Source: Bettongia penicillata ogilbyi (taxonomy: Eukaryota > Chordata > Mammalia > Diprotodontia > Potoroidae). From it: a DNA stretch of 64,000 nt. The DNA lies in the NCBI GenBank assembly GCA_023548195.1, contig JAJHZJ010000531.1, forward strand, positions 3,830,802 to 3,894,801. Direction: 5' to 3'. Within the stretch, counting starts at the first letter, position 1. Each line of letters opens with the position of its first letter. Made by a program: the position numbers and the translations under genes. This document shows positions 12,442 to 23,953 of this stretch, piece after piece. Under the pieces are notes generated by a model. It saw nothing but the letters and a program-made list of their open reading frames with translations, was not told where the DNA came from and did no database searches.

Positions 12442-12956
12442 CTAATCACAGGCAAGCCATTTTATTTTATGTGTCTTAGTTTTCTCATTTATAAAATGAG
12501 AGGATTACATTAGATGATCCCAAAGTTCCTTAAAACTTTAAATCCACTATAACTATATATATAGACTTGTCTCATATTCTACTATTTCTAGCTGAATTTA
12601 GTCAGTGAACAAATTGGTTCCACAAAAGTATTTCTCACTGACATCATTGAAGTCTAGTGTTTTAAATGTTCACTAAACATTTTAGAAGTATTTCTTCCAC
12701 CTGGAGTAAATAGTTTACTTATCCTCCTGTTTATATCTACTTTTGCTCAAGTATGAATAATTTAAAATATATCACTCTGAATCCTCTATCTAAGTCCATT
12801 GAGCAATTTTAATTGCCCACTATAAGTTGTTGACTAGATCTGGCTGGAATAAGCTACCTGAAGCATTTAAATAAACGCTCAAAGCTATTATAATTACTAG
12901 AAAAGAGGATCTGTAGATACCACTGATAGACTAATACTTTGTAATAACTGTTATGA

Positions 12957-13127
12957 AAATGCTATGCTTTGATTTTAATCATATCTATAAAATATATATT
13001 CTTAATATATGCTTTATATATTTATATGGGTTTATATAAATACATATTAAATATATATTTAGATATATTATATATTAAATATATATGTATAATATATAAA
13101 AAATGCTATACTTTGGTTTTAGTCATA
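12957..13127. repeat. AT tract flanked by a 26-bp direct repeat
   Basis: The segments at 12957-12982 and 13102-13127 are direct copies with about four differences (both contain AAATGCTAT). Between them lie about 120 bp of almost pure A+T with ATATAT runs. Confidence 0.7.
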
Positions 13128-13674
13128 CACAGCAAAGCAGGAAGAAGTAACACCTGTGACATTAATAGCTAAAATAGAAATTGAAATAATCTTTTGAATA
13201 TTGCTAGTTGTCCAACCTATAATTTCTTATAATTAGGGCATTTTGCTAGTAACCATTTAACAGTTTTAGAAACAAAGTATATATATGTAAAAACAACCTC
13301 GTAAACTTGGTACAGTAGGTACAACTCCATTTATTATAAGAAAGATAGTGTTTAATTGAAGAGACATTATATAACACATAATTTAATACTACCTTTTCTT
13401 TTATAAAGAGGGCCATATCTTTTCAGTCATGCAACTCAGATGCTCATTTTTGGTTTTAGACATGAGCTGATTACAAAAGAACTAACTGACTTTTAGTACC
13501 TTATAGGATATTCTTTGCTTTAAAAAAAATTAAGTTAGAATTTTGAAGGGAAGTATAACTGATTTGTGGGAAGAAAAGAGTTGCCAAATATGGACAAGAG
13601 GGGTCACATTTTACTGCCTGTATTCCATGTCAGGCATATAGGTGGTATCCAGCATTTCTTTTTTACTTGAAGTG

Positions 13675-13935
13675 ACTTCAGAGGCAGTAGAGTGTAATGG
13701 ATAGTATTCTCAACTTGGAGTTGGGAAGGACCTTGATTTGAAACTTGCTTCAAATACTCCCTAGCTATGTGAACTTGAGGAAGTCATTCAACTTTTTGCA
13801 AGTTTTCTAATCTATAAAATATAGGGTTAACGCCTATAGTTGTTATTTTACAGTGTTATTGTGAGGACCAAATGTGGTGATATATGTAAAGTGTTTTGCA
13901 AACCTTAAAGTTCTAAGTACATCAACTATAAATGA
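13675..13935 (+). repeat. MIR-type SINE, full length
   Basis: Head 'gtgtaatggatagtattc', core 'tcaaatactccctagctatg' and 3' part 'gttattgtgaggacc' with 'gttttgcaaaccttaaagt'. Confidence 0.65.
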
Positions 13936-14539
13936 ATTTGATTCCAGGTGACCTGGAAAAAACCATTAGGTCTAGATACTGGGTGTATGATAGTTCAAAC
14001 ACATAATGAGTTCTTAATTGTACTTATTAAAATACTCTCTAGGTGCTCAGGATTCAAAGGCAAAAAAAGAAGTAGCTTATATTATGTGGGGAAAGTCTTT
14101 ATTAATAGTTCTAATCATCCAGTAAAATTTAAATGGCATTCTGTTTTAAGGCAATAAGAAGATAAGCCAGGTGATTAAGGAACTTAGTTAAGTTGAAAGC
14201 TAAATTTGAGACCATTGACTTCGTTTGGAGAGATTTATTGTAAAGTGTCTTAAATTTGTTCATATTTTTTATAATGTCCCAATGTACCACGGTGGGGAAG
14301 TTCCAGAGTTAAGAAAGCAGCACAGAGAGTAAGAGGTGGCTAGCCTGAGTGTCCTCCTTAAAATGGAGATTGAAGGAGAAACTAGCTGATCAGAGGGAGA
14401 GGCTACAGTAACAGATGTATTCCAATATGAAAAATTCAGAGGTGTAGTGAAACTTCAGGGTGAAGAGGTTTCTGGGGCATGGCAGGGAAAGTCTAGAAAG
14501 TCAGGAGTATAACCTAGAGTGGAATGTAGATAGTAGAAG

Positions 14540-14655
14540 TGGTAAGCGCTTTGAGGACAGGAGCTGTTTCACTTTTGACTATGTTCCCACCATCTAGTCC
14601 AGTTAGTGCCTTACATGTAGTAGGAGTTTACTAAATGTTTATTGAATGAATTATA
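14540..14655 (+). repeat. L2-type 3' terminus
   Basis: 'tttgaggacaggagctg', 'acatgtagtaggagttta' and 'aaatgtttattgaatgaat' in L2 order. Confidence 0.55.
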
Positions 14656-14689
14656 CGTGTTACAGATTTAGAGGGTGTGGGGTGTCAGG

Positions 14690-15800
14690 GAATTCTCTGT
14701 GGAAGAGAAGTGCATTTCAGCTGACTTTAAAAAATAGATAGAAATAAAATGGCTTAAAGAGGGGGAAGAAGGACATTCCAATCACAGAGAAGAGAGTGAA
14801 CATAAGTATTGTTAAAAGATGATGGCATGTGATGTGTTTAGGCAATAGAACAATTTAGCTGAGAGGTAGATGGTAATATAATAATGGTAGCTAGGATTTG
14901 TATGGTGCTTTGCTTTACAAAATACTACAAATGTTATCTCATTTTATCCCCACAGCCACCCTATGAAGTAGATGTTATTTTTATCCTGATTTTACAAGTG
15001 AAGAAATAGAAGCAAACAGCTTAAATCACTTGCCCAGGGTCATTCTGCTAAATTTCTGAGGCTAAATTTGAACTCTGCTCTTCTCAACTCCAGGTCCAAC
15101 CTAGTTCACTGTGCCATTTCACTGCCTCTCTTCTGAAGTGAAGCTTGAATGGCGTTGGACTGAGGAAATTTTGAATGTCAGGCGAAGATATCTGAACTTT
15201 ACTTGAGTGGCAGTAGGGAACCACTTTCTGTTTTTGAGCAGGGTAACATGATGATTTATAACTTTAAGAATGTTATTCTGGCAGTGATATTATGAAAGAT
15301 GCATTAGAGAGGGGAATAATAAAAGAGCATCTATTAAAAGACTGTAGCCATAGTTCAGTTAATTAAGTTCAGATAATTAAGGCCATAGAAGTGGTAGCAA
15401 TGAAAACAAACAGGAAAATGTGGCCGGTAGAGATATTATAGAAGTGGAATCAGTAGGACTTAGTAATTAATTCCATATGAGCAGTGATAGAAAACAGGAA
15501 TCAAAGATAATTCCAAAGTTAAAAACTAAAAAATTTAACAAATGGTGGTGCCATAAACAGAGACAGGTTTAGGATAGCTAAGCTTGATTTGGGGATGTGT
15601 TGATTGTGAGGTAACAGTGGTTCATCCAGGTGGAGACGTACTGAAGGCAGCTGGAAATGTGTCTGGAGCTCAGAAAAGCAGTTGGTTCTAGAGATATAGA
15701 TTTAAGGGCCATCTAAATAGAAGTGCCCACTAGAGACATCAGAATGAATGAAATCACCAAAGGGGAGAGTATATAAAGACAGAAGAGAGCCAAAAAGAGA
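14690..15800 (+). repeat. Long ancient interspersed repeat, broken by a MIR
   Basis: Purine-rich sequence with phrases of a widespread mammalian repeat, such as 'gaaggacattccaatcac', 'gaatcagtaggact', 'gtctggagctcagaa' and 'gaaatcaccaaaggggag'. It is interrupted by the minus-strand MIR at 14872-15128. I do not know its family name with certainty. Confidence 0.45.
14872..15128 (-). repeat. MIR-type SINE, full length
   Basis: Reverse MIR: 'ttatctcattttatcccc', 'accctatgaagtaga', 'cttgcccagggtcattctg', 'actccaggtccaa' and 'cactgtgccatttcactgc'. Confidence 0.65.
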
Positions 15801-15834
15801 ATGGAGCAGGCCTCCAGAAAGCAAAACTCAAAAA

Positions 15835-16005
15835 ACTAAATGCTGGAAGGGGCTTTTAGAAGTCATATTGTTTAACTCCCTCATTTTATAGATTTTTTTT
15901 TTAAAAGCCCAAGGTTGGGTGATATACACAGGTAGTATACATCAGAGGTAGAATTCAAACCCAGGTGTTCTGACTCTTTCCACTGTACCATGCTGCCTAG
16001 AACAG
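15835..16005 (-). repeat. MIR-type SINE
   Basis: 'cctcattttatagat', 'gaggtagaattcaaaccc', 'aggtgttctgactctttcc' and 'actgtaccatgctgcct' in reverse MIR order. Confidence 0.55.
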
Positions 16006-16494
16006 TGGAATGGGTTATGAGATGGATGAAGCAAGGAGGCATGGGCCAGGTGATAAAGAAGAGCTGATTAGAATGAAAATGAGAGATTGCGTATATTGTT
16101 TGCACCTAAGGAAATGAAAGTGGATAATTAAAATTATGGAGCCAGTCTAATAGGAGGTAATTAGTGTGGCTGTGGCATGCCTTGTAGGTTGAATTTCGCT
16201 ACTCATGTACTTAGAGAGTTACTGTGCCTCAGATTTTGTATTAGAATTTGAAATTGGTTTAGGTGGTATCTCTGATCTCTCCCCACTAGGATATTATTAC
16301 TGCTTTCCTTAAATGTTGGTCTGGGTGAGAGAGCAAAAGAGCTGAAATGGACAGCCATTCAAATGGAATAAAGGGAAGAGGAAACTTGTTCCCAGCTATA
16401 CCACTAAGTATATATATAGAGAGATTCGTGTTTCATTTCACAGGAACGTTTTCGTTATGTATGTCTTTGTGTGTGTGTGGTATCCTATTTTAAT

Positions 16495-16880
16495 ATGTAG
16501 TATTTTTGTGTAAGACAATCTCAGTACCTAATGGAATTAAGAAAGTAAAAGCTGTTTTTAAGAGCTTACTGTTTAACTGGAGAGACAGGGTCAAAGCAAT
16601 ATACAGAAATAAAAGAGAAATAGCAGAAGCATATTGAGGCATAATGGCATTCCTTAATTAGTTCTTCTGATGGAGGGAAGCATCAAAAAGCAGGTAAATC
16701 ATTATGCCATTGCATTAGTGAAGAGACCAAGGGGAGGGTGTCTCCAAGAATTTCAAGCCTGAGCACAGGCCAACATTCTGCTTCAGAGGGATAAAAAGAA
16801 ACTTTTTTGACATTCCTTGCTATGCTACCTGAGTCAAGGCTAAGAGTCACATGTGGAGGATCTTAAATGCTAATCCATAT
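16495..16880 (+). repeat. Ancient interspersed repeat
   Basis: 'aagagcttactgtttaact' and 'ggagagacagggtcaaagc' resemble the family at 46500-46960. Strongly diverged. Confidence 0.35.
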
Positions 16881-17189
16881 ATAGACAAATAGGTTTTGTT
16901 TTTGTTTTATTCTTGTTTTTTGTTTTGTGTTTTACATAATGAAGTTAGAGCCTAATGGCAATAAGAATTGCACAAATGAATTCTGGAGCCAAGTGGGGTT
17001 ACTTTGGCTAGGTTTCATAAAGGTCGTGAACTATTTGAGCACTGTGTAAGTGGAGGAAAAGAATGTGATTTGATGGAAGTATATCAAGGAAGGCTTTCCA
17101 GGAGGTGCCATGTATATAATGCCTAAAAGGAGGAAATAGCTGAAGATGTTCAGAGAACAATTGTAAGGTATAAGTAAGTAGGGACTGTG

Positions 17190-17570
17190 TTCATCCTTCG
17201 TTGCCGAACACCATGCCATCAGAGAAATGATGACATGACTTGCACTTGACTTTTTGTTTTGAGTGAGGGAGGCCTGTATAGGTCACCAGCCTGACTTCTT
17301 CTCCAGAGCCATCTGAATCCAGAGACCTGATATTCCTCAGGATGACTGGAGATGACTCAGGATGCACTGGGAGACCTTGGGCCCTTTAGGCCAAGGACTT
17401 TGCAGGCACTCACTTAGGGTGAGACAACACCCATTCGTTGAATAGGCCTGTTTAAGAAGTAGGCAGGGCATGGCCCCTTTAATGAGGTCAAGAAAAAGAA
17501 AGGCATCAGACTGGGTGGGAAACATTATTTGCTGCCACCCTAGAAGCATCCATCACATTTTGGGGGTTCA
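17190..17570 (-). mobile_element. RTE-tailed marsupial SINE (family A)
   Basis: On the minus strand it reads head, body and tail in the same order as the copies at 21557-21963 and 55590-55860, ending in the tail 'ggcaacgaaggatgaac'. The 5' part includes 'cctattcaacgaatgggtg' and the body 'gtgaggctggtgac'-like region. Confidence 0.6.
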
Positions 17571-17664
17571 GGATATGAAAAGGACCTTACAATACAGCAA
17601 GGAATTTGTACTAGTGGAATTTAATATGGTAGTGCCATCTACTTACAAGTTTTGCCAATTCAAA

Positions 17665-18365
17665 AAGACATGTTTAAACTCTGAGGTACCAACTCATACT
17701 CATCAAATTGACTAAGATGACAGAACAGGAAAATTACAAATGCTGGAGGGAATGTAAGAAAATAGGTACACTAATGCTCTCTTGGTAGAGCTGTGAACTA
17801 GTCTAACCACCCTGGAAACAATTGGAACTACTCCCAAAGGGCTATAAAACTGTGCAGGCTCTTTGAACCAGCAATACCAATACTAGGTCTATACCCCAAA
17901 GAGATAAAAGGAAGAGGACCCAAATATAATGCAAAAATATTGTACAAAAATATTTATAGTAACTCCTTTTGTAGGGGCAAGGAACTGGAAATTGAGGGGA
18001 TGCCCATCAATTGGGGAATGGCTAAAGAATTGTGATATATGATTGTGGGGAATACTATTATGCTATAGGAAATGACAAGCAGAATGCTTTAAAAAAAACA
18101 ATCTGGGAAGACTTACACAAACTGTTACAAAGCAAAGTGAACAGAACCTAGAAAACAGTCAGCACACTAATAGCAATATTCTAATGATAACCAACTATGA
18201 AAGACTTAGTAACTTTGGTCAATACAGTGATCCATCACAGCTCCAAAAGACTCAGGGTATAAAATGCGTTTTGTCTCCAGATAGAGGACTGATCAACTCA
18301 GAGTGCAGATTGAATCATATTTTTTCCCTTGATTTTTCTTGTTTTTTTTTCAGAACTTTGCTAAT
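17665..18365 (+). mobile_element. Marsupial L1, 3' end of ORF2 and UTR
   Basis: Matches the other L1 ends here: 'acaaatgctggagggaatg', 'ccaaagggctataaaactg', 'ataccccaaagagataaaag', 'catcaattggggaatggct' and 'caagcagaatgc'. It has stops and indels and is inactive. A SINE follows directly at 18366. Confidence 0.75.
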
Positions 18366-18690
18366 ATGGATGCAGCTAGGTGGTGCAGTGGATAGAGGAC
18401 CAGTGCAGGAGTCAGGAGGACTTGAGTTCAAATCTCACCTCAGACATTTGACACTCACTAGCTGTGTGACCTTGGGCAAGTCACTTAACCCCAATTGCCT
18501 CATCCTGGGTCATCTCCAGTCATACTGATGAATATCTGGTCAGTGGATTCAAATAGCTCTAGAGGAGAAGTGAGGCTGGTGACCTGCACAGCCCTCCCTC
18601 ACTCAAAACAAAGTCAAATGCAAGTCATGTCATCATTTCTCTGTTGGCATGGTCTTCTTTGGCAACGAAGGACGAAAACACACATCCAAA
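18366..18690 (+). mobile_element. Composite SINE: tRNA-type head with RTE tail
   Basis: Head 'gcagctaggtggtgcagtgg', core 'ctagctgtgtgaccttgggc' and 'caagtcacttaacccc'. Then it joins 'catcctgggtcatctccag' and the tail 'ggcaacgaaggacgaa' that the family A SINEs also carry. So two different heads share one tail. Confidence 0.75.
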
Positions 18691-18839
18691 GCTCTGTAAA
18701 ATGTTATAATCGAATAAGCTATGGATCCTTACTAAAATTATAACTATCCCTCTTACCTTATTGCCATTTGCTGATATTAAACACATACTATTCATAACTT
18801 CATCCAAGTCATAGGTTAACAATTTCATTTTATTACATT

Positions 18840-19095
18840 AATAATCACTTGTACTTCTACAGAACTTTAAAGTTAGCACAATATTTTAAGGATGTTATCT
18901 TATTTGGTCCTCACAAAAATACTGTAAGACACACACTGAAGGTATTGTCACCATTTTAAAGATAAGGAGACTGAAGCTCAGAAAATTAGCTGAATCACCT
19001 CCCGTTATATAGTTAGTACATTACAGAGGCAAGATTTGAAATCGAGTTTCTCCTAACTCCAGTATCAGCATTCTTTCCACTAAGCCACACTGCCT
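18840..19095 (-). repeat. MIR-type SINE
   Basis: 'gttatcttatttggtcctc', 'ccattttaaagataagga', 'gactgaagctcag' and 'tttccactaagccacactgc' in reverse MIR order. Confidence 0.6.
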
Positions 19096-19724
19096 GTATC
19101 TGAATAAGTGTGTAGTTACTTCAAAAAGTGGCTTCTTTGACAGATTAAAAACAAGAACTAACAATTAGTGTGATACAAAAGTAGACTGGGGAAGCAGTGC
19201 TTTTCCCTCACCGGGGCCTTCAAATGGAGAATGAATGGATAGCTATTCTGAGATATGTTGTACCTTCTTTTAAAGGTACGCATTAGACTTCTTATTCCAA
19301 TATTCACCTGAAATATTCCCTGCTTGTCTTTTTCTTTTCTGTCCCTTCTCAGTTCCTTGTACATGTACTAATCTTCAAAGTTTCTACTCAAGTCTCTTTC
19401 CTCTAGTAAGCTTTGCCCATTAAGAATCACTATTTTCTCTGAAATCTTACAGCACATGTTGTCCACATCATTGGGCACCTCCCTCCCCTGACCCCAAAGT
19501 TATATCCTGGTCCCTCTTCTTTTTCTTATCCGCTTCTTTTGACTATCTTGTCAGCTGTGCATTTATCTCTATGCACATGATTCACCAGTCTGTCTTAAAG
19601 AATTAACCAACAAGGGTTTGTTAAGGCGCCACTGGGTACTAGGAACTGTGCTGGGCCATTGGGATACAGTGCCAAAAGTGAACATCGCTTCTGTTAGGGA
19701 GACAGCATGTACATATATAAGCAT

Positions 19725-20500
19725 GCAAATCTTGCTTCACATAAGTGGACCGTTCCTTAGACCTCTGCCTAATACAATTTTTATGTAACACAAATTTACC
19801 CTACACACTCACTTCACTTAGCCTGTATAACAAAGGCATACACAAAATAGTATCTATACACGATTTATAAAATGCCCTAAAATGCAGACATACCAAGTAT
19901 TGTACTATGATTATAAGTAGAATTATGAAATCAAAGGTAAAGGTAATGATAAAGTATGAGCAGTACTGTATAGTAAAGTTAACACAGGTATACAATATGT
20001 TACCCCTTCCCCCCAAGTGCTTTCTCACTGGTGATTGGTTGAACAACTTTTTTATGAAACTGTCAGATATTTGGACAGTGGATCTCTTTTTTTCCTCATA
20101 TATCTGATGATTTCAAGCAATATTATCCACTAGTCTTTGAAATTTTAAAAATATTGAAGTATTTAGATTTACCTTTTCATATAAGAAAAAAAATTCACTC
20201 AAATGGTGAATTGCTTGTGTCAGACAACAAAGAAATGTTTCTTTGTGAACTTTAATTATGAAGCTTTCCTCTCTTCTTCTGTAGTCTTTGTAGCTGGCCA
20301 CTTAATCAGGTCCTCATTTGGCAGTTTTTTTCCTTGAGACTCAATCAACTCAATAATGTAATTGTCATCTACTACTAGCTCCAATTTTTGTGATAATTTT
20401 GCATTCTTGTTACTTCTTCAGATGTTTAATCTTTGTCAAATACATGAAAATCAGGAATGAACTGTGGGCATGCTTTTTTCTAAACTCTCTTCATACATGT
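19725..20500 (-). mobile_element. Tigger/pogo-like transposon remnant with transposase end
   Basis: On the minus strand two reading frames keep the C-terminal pattern of Tigger-type DDE transposases: first KACPQFIPDFHVFDK (about 20428-20472), then, after a frameshift, LELVVDDNYIIELIESQGKK followed by LPNEDLIKW (about 20305-20395). Downstream, FFSYMKR and similar bits (to about 20085) fit the final helices. The remainder to about 19725 looks like its 3' non-coding part. It has several stops and frameshifts, so it is a pseudogene. The family call is from motif memory. Confidence 0.5.
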
Positions 20501-20629
20501 TTCTATTTCCCATACCATTCAGAATTCTTTAGACAAAGTTGAATATGAATAATGGAAATTTATGTAAATCAAGAACTGTCTGTATTCAGAATATACCCAA
20601 AATTAATAAAAGGTAATTTGAGGAGGAAC

Positions 20630-21065
20630 ATTACAAGGCACTCAGTGCTTCACTTAAGCAGGAAAGCTTTCATGTACCAGATGCTGCTTGAGCAGAGTCA
20701 TGAAGGAGAAAAGAGAATTCCAAGAGGCATCAGTGAGGAGAGTCCCTAGGCATAGGGAACTATTACCCATGAGGTGATATGTGAGAAGCTCAGTTTGGCT
20801 AGACTTTTGGAAGGGCAGGAAAAAGAAGACTGAAAAGACAAGTTGAAACTAGATTGTGAATGCTTTAGACAAACCAGCATGACATTTGATCCTCAAGTTA
20901 ATAGAAAGCTACTTTTTATTGAGAAGGGGAGTAACATAATTAAACCTGTGCTTTAGGAAAATTACTTTGGCAGCTAAGTAGAAGATTAATTGAAATGGGG
21001 AAGAAATGTTAGGCAAGAAGAAAAATTAAGAGGCTATTATAATAATCCAAGTGAGAAATATTAAG
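20630..21065 (+). repeat. Ancient interspersed repeat
   Basis: Purine-rich phrases such as 'tcatgaaggagaaaagag', 'ttactttggcagctaagt' and 'aggctattataataatcca' match the family of 14690-15800. Confidence 0.4.
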
Positions 21066-21556
21066 GTCTAAGCTGCAGAGTTCCAGTCACATATCAGGAA
21101 TTTCCTGTTGAAAATCTATAATAAAATGGCTTGTACATGCCTCACAATAGGCATTTGCAAAAGAAAAGTCTTTTCCCTTCATAAAGCTATCCCAGATCTA
21201 AAATTCCCTCTTTCTGTTGAAATCTTGCTTGCCTAGATTTGGAGCCTTGTCATCATCCTCAACTTTTCCCCCTTCCTCACATTTCTCCCCCTTAGTCAAT
21301 CATTTGCCAACTCTTTTTGATTCTACCCTTATAACACCTCTCACATGTATTTCCCTATTTCCACTTTCACAACCATCATCATTCTAATTTAGGATTTCAT
21401 TATTTCTCAGTTGTACTCTTTCAGCAACTGTTTAGATATTATTTTGACTTTCATTCTCTCCTTTGTCCATCCTCAACACAGCTACCAAAATTCTTCTCAA
21501 AAAATAAATCTCACTATGTCACTCCCTGCTCAAAAGCCTTTAGTGACTCTTCGTTG

Positions 21557-21963
21557 TTTGTCTTGTCTTGTCTTTGTCCTTTGTTCTTGAAGAGGACCAT
21601 GACATCAGGATGATGACATGACTTGCAGTTGACCTTGACTTGAGTGAGAGAGGGCTGTGCAAGGTCACCAGCCTCACCTTCTTCCCCCTGAGCCATCTGG
21701 GTCCAGTGGCATGATATTCATTAGGATGATTGGAGATGACCCAGGATGCAATGTGCGATCCTGGCCCTTTCAGGCTTAGGTCTTATCATTTTGAGTGAGA
21801 TACACCCATTCAATGAATAGGCTTCTTTAAGTTACTCAAGGGATGGCCCCTTTAATCAAAAAAAAAAAAAAAATCAAACTGGGAGGGGAATCTTGCTCAA
21901 AGATGATGCCTTAAACCCAATTAACTCTGGAGTTCATAGTCCCCACTCACCTAGCACAGAGTG
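21557..21963 (-). mobile_element. RTE-tailed marsupial SINE (family A), near full length
   Basis: On the minus strand: a head from 'actctgtgctaggtgagtgg', then 'ggttcattg'-type 'ttcattgaatgggtg', 'catcctgggtcatctccaat', 'ggctggtgaccttgcacag' and the tail 'aagaacaaaggacaaagaca'. It interrupts an L2. Flanks 21542-21556 and about 21964-21977 are similar and may be a diverged target-site duplication. Confidence 0.65.
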
Positions 21964-22028
21964 GATGGCTCCTTGTTACCTGTAGGATTAAACACTGGAT
22001 TCTCAGAATGCTCTTAAAGCTTCATGAT

Positions 22029-22750
22029 TAAACCGTTTCAACCATTCTGGAGAACAATTTGGAACTATGCCCAAAGGGCAATCAAACTGTGCATACCCTT
22101 TGATCCAATAATACCACTGCTGAATCTGTATCCCAGAGAGATCATAAAAAAGGGAAAAGGACGTACATGTGCAAAAAAATATTTATAGCAGCTCTTTTTG
22201 TGGTGCTCATCAATTGGGGAATGGCTGAATAAGTTGTGGTATATGAATGCAATGGAATACTGTTGTGCTATGAGAAATGATGAGCAAGCGGATTTCAGAA
22301 AAACCTGGAAAAGCTTACATGAACTGATGCTGAGTGAAGTGAGCAGAACCAGGAGAACATTGTATGCAGAGTAACAGTAACCCTGTGTGATAATCCACTA
22401 TGATAGACTTAGCTCTTCTCAGCAATATGATGATCCGAGACAATTCAGAAAAACTCATGATGAAACATTCTATCCATAGCCAGAGAAAGAATTTTAGAGT
22501 CTGAATGCAGATCAGAATATACGATTTTCACCTTTTGGGTTTTTGTTTTTCATGGTTTTTCCTTACTGTTTTGTTTCTTCTTTCACAACATGACTTATGT
22601 GGAAATAAGTTTACATGATTGTGCATATTGGGGAGGGAGTTGGTAAGAGAGAAAAATTTGAAACTCAAAATTTTATTAAAAATAAAAGAATGTTGAAAAC
22701 TCTTTACGTGTAATTGGTAAAATAAAATACTATTTACAAAAAAAAAAAAA
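22029..22750 (+). mobile_element. Marsupial L1 3' end with poly-A
   Basis: The best L1 copy here: 'caattgggggaatgg'-type 'catcaattggggaatggctg', 'aatgcaatggaatactg', 'cagaaaaacctggaaaagc', 'gaactgatgctgagtgaagt' and 'gcagaaccaggagaacatt'. It ends in about 14 A. The L2 flanks carry a short duplication 'ttcatgat' on both sides (22021-22028, 22756-22763), marking insertion into the L2. Confidence 0.85.
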
Positions 22751-23930
22751 AGCCCTTCATGATCTGGCACCAACATACCTTTCTAGGTTCATTTTACTTT
22801 GTTTTTCGTGAAATATATGTTCCATTTAAACTCAAATATTTGCGGTTCCTCCAATTCAGTATTATTTCTTTTGTGCCTGTGTCTTTGAATAAATTGTCTC
22901 CCATATCTGAAATGTACTTCCTCCTTACCTCTGCCTCTTAGAATCCTTAGCTTCCTTTGAACTCCAGCTCATGTTTCATCTCCTACATGAAGCCTTTTCT
23001 AATCCCCCATTTATTAGAATTCTTCCCTTTTCAAATAATTGTGCATATATTTAAGTGTTATTGGTTGTATTCCCAATAGGATGTGAGCTTCTTGAGTACA
23101 GGGACCATTTTTTTGTTTTGTTTTTATATTCCTGGTTTCTAGAACATAGCATATGTTTCATAAATGCTTATTGGATTGGATGGTATAGACATTTAATAAT
23201 TGCCATCCTCCTTCCTCTGGCCTTTACTTGCCCTTCTTCATCTACTCCCTTTTTTACTTATCCCTAATTTTATCTATTGCTTACTTTTTCCTACCTTTCT
23301 TCCTCCTCCCCTCACAGTGTTTTAAATCCATTTTTTAACTCATTTTTTAGGGCCTTCTCAGTTTGTCTCTTCCCATTATAAGTTAGAAGTATTAATATAT
23401 AATAAATAATATGTACATTATGTATATTTGTTTGGGTGTATAAAGTATGCTGCATCTTTAAAGTCCCTTTTAGTTTAGTGTTGAAATGGGCAAAACAAGT
23501 ATTTTTCTGTGAAAAGAAAGTATAAAGGGAAAGATTTATATTAACTGTTGAGGGATGTGACATTGCCATTATGAGATAAACATTTTTATACCAAGAAGGA
23601 GTAGGAAGAGAACTTGATTTTAATAAAAATTGCTAATATATGTGTTTGAAAAAAACTAAGTTTTCAAATAGGATTTGAAACATATTGAGACATAAAATGA
23701 ATTATGTTGTATTTATAAACACATCACTTTGCTTTGCTTGCATGTAAACAGCATAATGTTTTAAGGAGGGAGAAAAAGAACTTTATTTATTTTAAATGAA
23801 GAAATACAAATATAAAGAAACAAATTCAAAGACACCAAAGGATGTATTGACTGTTTCAGAATTAGAATATATTATGATACCTCAGTTCATTTACATAGAA
23901 CTATTTTGTGATTGAAGAGGGCAAAATATC

Positions 23931-23953
23931 AGAGAGAGAGAGAGAGAGAGAGA
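23931..23953. repeat. (GA)n microsatellite
   Basis: About eleven AG units. Confidence 0.9.

Larger units (their letters stand above)
21430..23180 (+). repeat. L2 LINE 3' end, split by a SINE and an L1
   Basis: L2 pieces at 21430-21556, 21964-22028 and 22751-23180 run in consensus order: 'atgtcactccctgctcaaa', 'ccttgttacctgtaggatt', 'cttcatgatctggcacc', 'tacatgaagccttttctaat' and 'cataaatgcttattgg'. The two intervening blocks are later insertions. Confidence 0.7.

Noticed and set aside
18366..18440. tRNA-like sequence
   Set aside because: It is the head of a SINE. It does not form a full tRNA and is followed by the SINE core.
18184..18528. 114-codon + strand frame
   Set aside because: It runs from the L1 end into the composite SINE; it is a read-through of two repeats.
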